5,107 nucleotides of DNA from Clostridiaceae bacterium. Its GTDB lineage: Bacteria > Bacillota > Clostridia > Lutisporales > Lutisporaceae. The notes beneath the pieces were generated by a model, which was not told the origin of the DNA, did no database searches, and saw only the letters and a program-made list of their open reading frames with translations. Positions 5,092-5,107 of this stretch are shown one piece after another (within the stretch, counting starts at the first letter, position 1; each line of letters begins with the position of its first letter). The stretch lies in NCBI GenBank assembly GCA_028697435.1, contig JAQVFD010000170.1:1-5107 (forward strand). Reading direction: 5' to 3'. The translations under genes were made by a program, and so were the position numbers.

Positions 5092-5107
5092 TCATATATA
5101 TGTCGTG

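Noticed and set aside
5039..5095. An 18-codon minus-strand ORF from ATG 5095 overlapping the membrane protein start
   Set aside because: It is out of frame with that gene, has no visible ribosome binding site and encodes nothing recognisable; the RBS inside it serves TTG 5076.

Overview
The window reads as an ordinary chromosomal segment of a low-GC, AT-rich Firmicute, most likely a member of Clostridia. The evidence is the Clostridia-type fusion of IspH to ribosomal protein S1, the gene order cmk–plsC–ispH/rpsA, strong AGGAGG-type ribosome binding sites, TTG starts, and U-rich hairpin terminators. The exact genus cannot be fixed from the sequence alone.

Layout: positions 1–140 (+ strand) hold the end of a tRNA cluster: a 5'-truncated CAU tRNA, then a complete tRNA-Phe(GAA), closed by a hairpin terminator. 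Everything else that codes is on the minus strand and is described here in transcription order. At the right edge is a small membrane-anchored protein of unknown function (4618–5076). After a 71-nt gap with a good extended -10 promoter comes a tightly overlapping three-gene unit: cmk (cytidylate kinase, 3872–4546), plsC (lysophosphatidate acyltransferase, 3283–3885) and an ispH–rpsA fusion (1221–3299). The two junctions overlap by 14 and 17 nt, so translation is probably coupled. The unit ends in a long hairpin terminator (1163–1205). A second hairpin terminator (1034–1073) follows, and then a stand-alone cheR chemotaxis methyltransferase (189–971) that converges on the tRNA cluster.

The cmk–plsC–ispH/rpsA unit groups housekeeping functions: CMP/dCMP phosphorylation (for nucleic acid and CDP-lipid precursors), phosphatidic acid synthesis, the last step of the MEP isoprenoid pathway, and an S1-domain protein for mRNA binding at the ribosome. 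cheR looks separately transcribed.

I found no mobile element, CRISPR array, defence or biosynthetic cluster, and no clearly new system. The points worth a second look are: a possible internal translation start that would release a free S1 protein from the IspH–S1 fusion; the duplicated acidic linker in that fusion; a possible short plus-strand transcript with a 14-codon ORF between cheR and ispH–rpsA; the TTG starts; and the uncertain identity (Met or Ile2) of the CAU tRNA.
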